DNA of 64,000 nt from Gammaproteobacteria bacterium (lineage in GTDB: Bacteria > Pseudomonadota > Gammaproteobacteria > SZUA-229). This document shows positions 51,801 to 60,800 of this stretch, piece after piece. How positions within the stretch are numbered: position 1 is the first letter of the stretch; each line of letters starts with the position of its first letter. A model generated the notes under the pieces. That model did no database searches. It worked only from the letters and a program-made list of their open reading frames with translations, and had not been told where the DNA came from. The position numbers and the translations under genes are program-made. The stretch is from contig JAPHSS010000015.1 of the NCBI GenBank assembly GCA_026195255.1, positions 1-64,000 of the forward strand, in the 5' to 3' direction.

Positions 51801-54800
51801 TTAACTTTTAGAGCAGATGTTATTGGTGAAGTGACGTTAAGCGATGGTACACCACTAACATTTCCAGCACCTGCAAGTATTGCCAATACAACGCCTAATT
51901 TGCAGCTTGCAAACAATTACACGTTAGATGCAGTACGTGCACGAGTCATGGGTTTTAATTTAACTAAAAGTGCCTGGTATTGCACAGAAAGCGGGGCAGT
52001 AGAACCGGCTCCTTCTGTGCCGCCGCCCGCGACACCTGCTGAATTAAATATACAAATTGGTGAAGATTGTAATTACTTTATTGAGTCTGGCGGCTGGTTT
52101 GGTTTCTTAACACCGGGTTTTACATTAATTGCAGTTGAAAATGTTGCCGTAACCGATGATCTGCCTGATGGTCAAGGTTTTATTCCTTTTGGTGGTACGC
52201 CTTATAATTTTACTAATACAACAAATATTTCATTAACCGGCGCCAATGGTGGTGCTGGAACAACGCCACTAGTTGAGACCGATATCACATGGAATTTTAA
52301 TGCGACAGGTAGTGGGATCGTAATTAAAGATGAATTTTTCCGGGTCGACTTTAAGACCCGACTATTGAATGACATAGTTGACCGTGATTATGCGGTTGCA
52401 GGTGTAGGGCCAAACTTACATTCTAACCTGAGCTTAAATACTGCACGAACTTCTTTCGATGCAATTTTTAATAGTACAAACGGTGATGTCACTATAAATG
52501 TAAATGATGGTGCCGGCATTCCGGGTTATCCCATTCCTGCTGTTCGCCAGGTGACATTAACAGAAATAGAACCGAATATAATTGTCACTAAAGAAGTTTG
52601 TAATGAATCACGTAATGGAGTCGGAATCGGCTGTAGTCGTTTTGTTCCTGTTATAAATGCTACTGATGCGTTGGATGCGGGTGACTCTGATAATAATTAT
52701 ATTTACAGGGTGACCCTAAGAAATGAAGCTGCTTCAGGTGGAGTTACACGTGCCCCTGCATTTAACGTATCAATAACTGATGTACTGGATAGTAGTGATT
52801 TAATGCTCATTGCACCAGGGGGTGCGGCACCATTTGATAATGATGGACTCGACAATGATGGTGATGGTTTTATTGATACACCTGCATTTGGGGGTAATGA
52901 TATCGATGGAGAGTTCTTTAGCCTAACTGAAAATGTGGCCAATGGTGGTACAGCTGCCACATTTGTTATTTCTCACCAGCACAGTAACGCATTAGATCGT
53001 ATTGACCCGGACGATGGGCTTGGTGGTAATGATGTTGTTTTTTATTATCGAATAGATCCAGATCAAGCAGTTGCACCATTAGAAGTTCTTGATAATACAG
53101 TTACCACAACTTATGACAGTCTTGATGGTGATTTTGGAAATCAGAATACACCTCAGTTAACCAATGCTGAAAACACAGCTCCTAATAATTCAGGTCGTGC
53201 AAGAATTTATACAGCTGTTGATGCTGCATCATCAATTCAAATGTTGCCATTACAAACACAGCGAAAAGCAATAATTCAGGTTTCAAATTCTGTCCCGGGT
53301 GGACCACCACAGGAAGTGGTTGTTGGTGAAGAAATAAAATATGAGCTACATACATTAATTCCAATTTCAAATCTCAGAAATTTTGTTATTCGTGATGAAT
53401 TACCACCAGGTATTCGTTGCATGGATACACCGGTATTACAGCTCAATAGTAATAATAGTAGTGGTACAGGCCGAAATTATGCAGCAGCTGGTTTTGATCC
53501 AGGTGGAAATATTACACCTACATGTACCAGTACAGGTACCAATGATGTGGTTGAATGGGATCTGGGTAACCAGGAGCTAACAACAGGAACGCCCGGTGCT
53601 TTATTTGATTTTGAAATTGATTTTACTGCACGGGTTGAAAATACAGACCAGGTACAGGAGGCCTGTAATATTAGAAATGGTGGTAGCACGGGTAATGCAG
53701 CCGTTCCAGCGCCAGCTGCTTGTAGCACTGATCCAACCCTTGCACGAGCAACTTATACGAATGAAGTCGGAGACACCATAACACTCAATTATGAGAGTGT
53801 AGATGTAGTTGTGCGTGAGCCAGTTATAGCAGTTACAAAATCATTCCTGCCTGTAACTGATGCAGATGCAGATGATATTTTAGATGTCATAGTCACAGCT
53901 ACTAATAATGGCTCAGCTACAGCTTATAACCTACAGGTGCTAGATGACTTAACGGGTGCCAATATGACCTTTTTGAATGTAGTTGGGGGCACTGATCCAC
54001 CAGATAATATTGATGTCCTCACACTGGGTGCAAATCAACCTATATTTAGCTGGAATTCGGTTAATCCCGATTTTGCTATTGCACCTGCTGAAGTAAAAAC
54101 ATTTACATTTAGAGTACAGGTTGATGACATTGTTCAGCCACATGAAATTTTAGACAATACAATAGAAGCACGTTGGACTTCATTGCCTGATGTGAATACA
54201 GCATTACCTCAAATTGCATCACCCTTTACGCCACGAACTTTAGCAATAGACGGTGATGAGGAAGGCATGCGAAACGGACAGTTAACCGGTGTCGGTGTTG
54301 CTTCAGCAAATCCGCCGAATGACTATAACGACACAGCAACTGCGTCCGTTGTGGTGCCTGAGTTAAGCATTGTAAAAGATGAATTAAACCCAACTATTGT
54401 TCCGCCCGCGTTGCCTGTAACGCCTGAAATTGGTGCGCAAAAACAATTTAGAATTACGGTTTCATTGCCGGAAGGTGTTACAAATAATTTAACCGTTGTA
54501 GATGATCTGGCGGCAGCAGCAGAAAGTTATTTTATAGAAAATAATGTCGATTTTGATATTACCTATACCTTTAATGACATTTTCAGTATTAATGGCACAG
54601 ATATTACTGCCATGGCACCTGCAGATGTTGAAGCGTTATTTATATCTTTCCCTGCTGATAATGGTTCAGGATCGACTGATGCAACCTGGAATATTGGTGT
54701 AGTCGATACGCTTTCTGAAAATGATGCAGCAACAACTGCTGTTAATCCACAAATTATTATTACCTATTTCGCTCGTATTAATAATGATACAGATACGGAT

Positions 54801-57800
54801 GCAGGAGATACATTACAAAACGCTGCAACATTAAACTATAGCAACGGTGAAGATGCTACGGTTGAAATAAGAACCGATGATACTCCGCTTATTACAGTTA
54901 CTGAGCCGCTCCTTACGTTAACTAAAGTGGTGAGTAATGTAACTCAACCTGGACTCGACCCAGATGGTGGAGATGTCCTTGAGTATGTGATTACCATTGA
55001 TAATACGGGTGATGCAACCGCTTACGATACAAATATTGTAGATACAATTCCTGCCGGTGTTACCTTAGTACCCGCTGTAACCTTTACACCTACAGCAACA
55101 ATTAATGCAGGTGCAGTTGCTGGCTTTATCAGTGACCCAAGCGGCGCTCCTAATGGACCGCTTATCTGGGGTCGAGGTAACCTGGACGAAAATTTAGATA
55201 TACCTGCGGTGGGTCGTTTAATTTTAACCTATCGAGTTACTGTTGATGATGCAGTAGAACCCTTACAGTCACTAGATAACAGTGTGGTTATTGACTGGAC
55301 ATCACTCAATGGTTCGTCTGCACAAATAGATGCTAGAGAAAGAACCGGTGGAGCAGATTGTAGTGCAATTGTGTTACCCAATGATTACTGTGCTGGTCCA
55401 GTGGTTGCTACGCAGACGGTTTCAAATTTAAACAATATAACTAAAACCTATAACAGTGATACCTTTACACCGTTTAATGATTCACAGTTAAGAATTGGCG
55501 ATCAGGTACAGTACACGCTGACTCTGAACTTCCAGGAAGGTACAACACCCAATACGTCAATCGTTGATACCATTCCTAATGGAATGGAGTTTGTGGGTGT
55601 GGTTTCAGTTAATGCGAACGTTGGTCCGGCTCCATTTACCAATGTTGCGCCTTTTACACATGCGCCTATAGCAACGCCAGTTGTTACAACAGGTGTGGGT
55701 GCCAACACGATTACCTGGACTCTGGGTGATGTTGTTAATGTGGCAGATAATAATCCTGCTAATAATAATTTTGTTATTGTTTATACCGCTCAGGTTGTTA
55801 ACGATGAATTACCTATTCCTCAAAATACCAGCACTGCATTATTAAACAGCGTTGATTTTAATTTTGATGATGTAAATAATGCGCCTGTTACCCAGATAGA
55901 CTCAGAAACAATTACAGCGTTAGAGCCACAAATATTACTAAGTGATATTTCGAAAGTGCGCCGTAATGGAATATTAAGTGGTTCTCCAGTTACAGCAGGG
56001 CCTTCTGCGGATGCCGGTGGGCTTGGCGATATTATGGATTTTGAATTACGTGCCTGTAATTCTGGTTTAGCACCTGCATATGATTTAATAATTGAAGATG
56101 TGCTTTCAACACAAATGAATGAAACCACTATCCGAGCACCTGGAGGTGCATTGCCATCGGTGACAGATCCATTAGTTATTTTAAATGGTGTTGCGGCAAC
56201 TGCAGGCGTTGAATATGTATATACACCGCCAGCAGGTCCCGCAGGGACAATGAGGTTTACTTTCAATGACGCGGGCAATCCATTATTGCCCGGTCAATGT
56301 GCTGTTGTTCAGCTTAATATTGATAACAATGTAGTTGGTGTTAATCAATCGTGGGATAACAGTTTTCAGGTAGTTGAGTATCATTCATTAGATAATTCAG
56401 CACCAGATGCAGATGTTAATGCAGCAGAGCGTGAAACTTATAATACTTTAATTGGCCCCGTATTATTTAACATGAATACGGTTGCACCTATTTACCCGCC
56501 CACCAAAACTTTAGTGAGCCCACTTGCCCCAGCTGAGGCGACGATAGGCGAGTTAGTGACTTATCAGGTACTGGTTCCAAACAATGTTATGACCGGAACA
56601 TTATTTGATTTGGCTTTGACAGACACAATGTCTACGAGCCTGACTTATGTCAGTTCTTCTGTTGATACATCAGCAGCTAATGCCTATAACGGAACGATTA
56701 GCGATACAGGTTCAATCAACAATCAGGTTAATATTGTTTTAGATAATGACTTATTAGGGGGTGAACAGGCAACAATTAATATCGTTGCTAGGGTGACTAA
56801 TAATGCATCAACTAATAATGCGACTGCAGCGTTTGGAAATACTGTTAATTATAGTTTTGCAGCAACTTCCGGTGGTTCACCAATTATTGGTGGCGGAGAT
56901 GCAACCGATCCACTAAATGATATTTCTATTATAGAACCTGACCTGGTTTTACAAAGTAAAACTGTAGCGAATATAACACAGCCAGGTAATCCTCCAGATG
57001 CGGGTGATATTTTACGATATACATTAACAATTAATGCATCAGGTGGTGCACTGTTTAGCGATGCCTTTGATGTAAGCATTATTGATACTTTAAGTTTGGG
57101 GCTGGTTTATAGCGGTAACTCTACTATCAGTGCAGGTGTTGGTACGATTAGCAACCCAGGCACAGTTGGTGATGGTGTATCAGCTACACAGGTAATGACC
57201 TGGGATTTAACCAATGGTAGTAATATCGATATACCAGAGGGCACTGCCGGAGTTACGATCACTTATGATGTGTTAGTACTTGATACTGTTTTAGCAAATC
57301 AGGATTTAACCAACTCAGCGGTTATTCAGTGGACTAGTTTAAATGGTGTAGATGCAAATGAACGTGATGGTTCAGGTGGTATAAATGACTATGTGAATGG
57401 TCCGCAAACAACAACTGTTACAACTACAGATAATAATAGTGTAAGTAAGACTCGATTAAGTGATACATCACCTGCACTAAATGCAGCTAACGATGTGCGC
57501 ATTGGCGACATTGTTGATTATCAAATTTCATTAAGCTTGCAGGAAGGCACAAGTAATTCTGTCGTTTTAAGTGATGTATTACCACAGGGTTTACAGTATG
57601 AGGGTATCGTCAGTATCAATGCGGATACAGCTTCTCCCTATGTAAATGTTGCGCCTTTTACTCATACGGATATTTTAACTGCAAGTGCCGTGGTGGTTGG
57701 AGACCCATTAACGGGGCCTAGCACTGTGACATGGACATTGGGTGATATCACCAATGCGGGAGCTAATGATGGTAATAATGATTTTGTTATTATTTACCGC

Positions 57801-60800
57801 GCACGTGTGCTCGACTTAGTACAAACACCACTGAATAATCCCGCAAGTAATATAGCATTACAAAATAATATAAATTTTGATTATGTTATAGCAACAGGTG
57901 CGGCACCAACTGAAACAGATAATGAAACTATTACTATTCAACAACCAAACCTGACAGTTGCTAAAACAGTATTAACACAATTTGGTGATTTAATACTGGT
58001 CGCTGGTGAACAGATAACTTACACCGTTGATATTATCAATAATGGTCAGTCACCTGCTTACGATGTGCGCCTGGAAGATGTTATTCCCGCGGGTATACGA
58101 GAAGGAGGAATTACAGTCCTCAGCACAGAAGTACCGATTGGAAATGCTGTTGCAAATCTTGCCCCGGTTTATACACCAGCGACAGGAACAGCAGTTTGGG
58201 ATTTTGACACTGGCGTACTTGATGCGTACACAATACCTGCCGGGCAAACGCTGAGACTTCAGTATCAGGTGTTGGCAGATGTGGGGATAGGTGCAGGTTT
58301 AAGTAATTTAATAAATACTGCAAATGTGACTGTTTATCATTCTTTTGATAATCAGGCTGTGCCGCTGGTTGGCGGTGTCACGGGTGTGCGTGAAATTTAT
58401 GGGCCTACTAATACTGCTTCAGCACCGGGCTTAAGCACACCAGCTCCGAGCCCATTAAATAAAGCGAATCCTGCAAATTTAAATACATCGATAGGTATTC
58501 CATTTACCTACAGGATTACTGTGCCAGACACACCACAGGCTACAGCTCTTTATGATGTTCGAATTTTAGATAACCTGGATAATCTTGCCCCTAATGTTGA
58601 TTTAATTTTTGTAGATGTGCAAAAAGTTTCTGTTCCTGGAACCTGGGTTCCAGTTAATACTGGTACACCAACTAACCTGGTGATTGAAGATGCAGTAAAT
58701 GGTATTGATATTTTACCGGGCGAACAGGCTGTAATAGATTTAACCGTGGTATTAAGAAATAGTTCTAATAATGTTGATGGTGATACATTTATTAATCAGG
58801 CGAGTTATACCTATCAATCTGTGGATGGTAGCGTTGCCCCACCAAATATTGGTGGACCAGATTCTGATATTGCACTTACGGTTGTAGAGCCGCTTGCAAT
58901 GACTTTAGAAAAAACGGGTCCAGCAGTAATGACATTTGGTGTGCCGGGTACATTTACCATGAATGTTCAAAATATAGGCTCTGGTCCAGCTTATGATTTA
59001 AGCATAAGCGATGTGTTACCAAACCCTGTTGCAGGCGGTATGTGTGATACGCCACCAAATAATTTTAGCGCCAGAGTGTTTCAGGCTGATGGCGTTACAC
59101 CGGTAAGTATTCCTTTAATTGAAAACACACATTTCACCACGACATTTGTGGGTGCGCCTACCTGTACTGTAACAATTACTATGACCGATGCGGCGGCAGA
59201 AATATTGCCGTTAAATCGTTTAATCGTAAACTATGATGCAACTTTAGACCTGGATAATATTAATAATGCTACGTTAGATAATGTTGCTGCAACAACTCAG
59301 TGGTTTAGCGGAGATACACCAGCCGGTGTTGTGGTTGGAGAAATTCGTCAATATAACGAAGTGATTAGTGGAGCGACTCCGGGTACACCTGGAACACTTG
59401 ATCATGAAGATATTTTCACAACGACCGTTGCCTCACCAGAGCTAGTGATTGTTAAAAATGTATTCAATCCGGTAACCGGTGCGCCTGCATTCACTGCAGA
59501 ACCGGGTGAAGATGTGCGTTATGAAATCACCATTACAAATATTGGTCCGGTAGCGGCTACAAACTTTAGCCTTACTGATGAACCGGATCGATTAAATGGC
59601 GCAGGATTTTTTAATCCTGGATCTATGGCTAATATCAATGTCTCACAGGGTGGTGCAGATACAAGCAATACAAACATCAATGCGGGAGCAAACGCAGCCG
59701 GTATTTTAGATGTTCGTAATTTAACACTTACAGATTTAACCGGTGGAGATAATAGTTTAACTATAGATTTTGAAATGACACTACAGTCCGTTATTGATAG
59801 CGGTACACTAGTGACAAATCAGGCTGAAGTAGCTTTAGTAGGCTTTAGTGCGTTGCCATCCGATGATCCAAACCTGCCGGGTGCGACTGATCCTACACAA
59901 ACAATTATTGGTTCTATACCGACCTTCCGTTTATTAAAAACTTCACAGGATGTCAGTGGATCTGTAACAGTTTTACAAGCAGGTGATATTTTACGTTACA
60001 CCATAACAGCACAAAATATTGGTGCTGAAAATGCAATCAATACATTATTGCGCGATCAGGTGCCTGCAAATACAACTTATGTTGCAAATACAACAACTCT
60101 AAACGGACTGGCAATTGCTGATCCCGCTGCAGGTATTTCACCATTACAAAATGGTATTTTAATAAATGCACCTGAAGATTTAACACCTGGTGCAATGCGT
60201 GCGAACAGCACCGCTACAGGAAATATAGCCACCATTAACTTTGATGTGCAGATAAACGAGAACGTAGTAAATAGTACGGTGATCTCTAATCAGGCCTATG
60301 TGGGTGGTGACGGTGTAGGAAGTGGCGCATTCTCAGAGCAGGCATCTGATGATCCGAATACCGATATCATCGGCGATCCAACTCGTGATGTAGTAGGTAA
60401 TGTTGCCATTATTGACATGCAAAACACTGTAGAGCTGGTTGTTGACAATGGTACAGCGGGTCAAGTTGATCCTAATGATACGCTTCGTTATACAATAACG
60501 ATCAGTAACTCAGGAACAGTTGCTGCTAATAATGTTCAGTTATTTGATAATGTTGACCTGTCATTAGGTATACCTGCATTAGTCGGTGGTGTTCCAGCCG
60601 ATACTAATTATGTAGCTAATAGCACATTCCTGAATAGTGTTTTGCTTGCTGATGTTGGTGTCAGTTCACCCTTAGTTTCACCGACAGGTGTGGATATTAG
60701 CTCAGCAGATCTACCACCACCAGTGCAGGGCGCTGGAGTTGGTACAATTTCCCCCGGCCAATCAGCAGTACTGGTTTATGATGTTGTTGTTGATGGAGCA

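Noticed and set aside
55820-56278. 152-residue minus-strand ORF inside the giant gene
   Set aside because: It is an open complement of repetitive, low-stop sequence; similar shadows recur throughout the gene.
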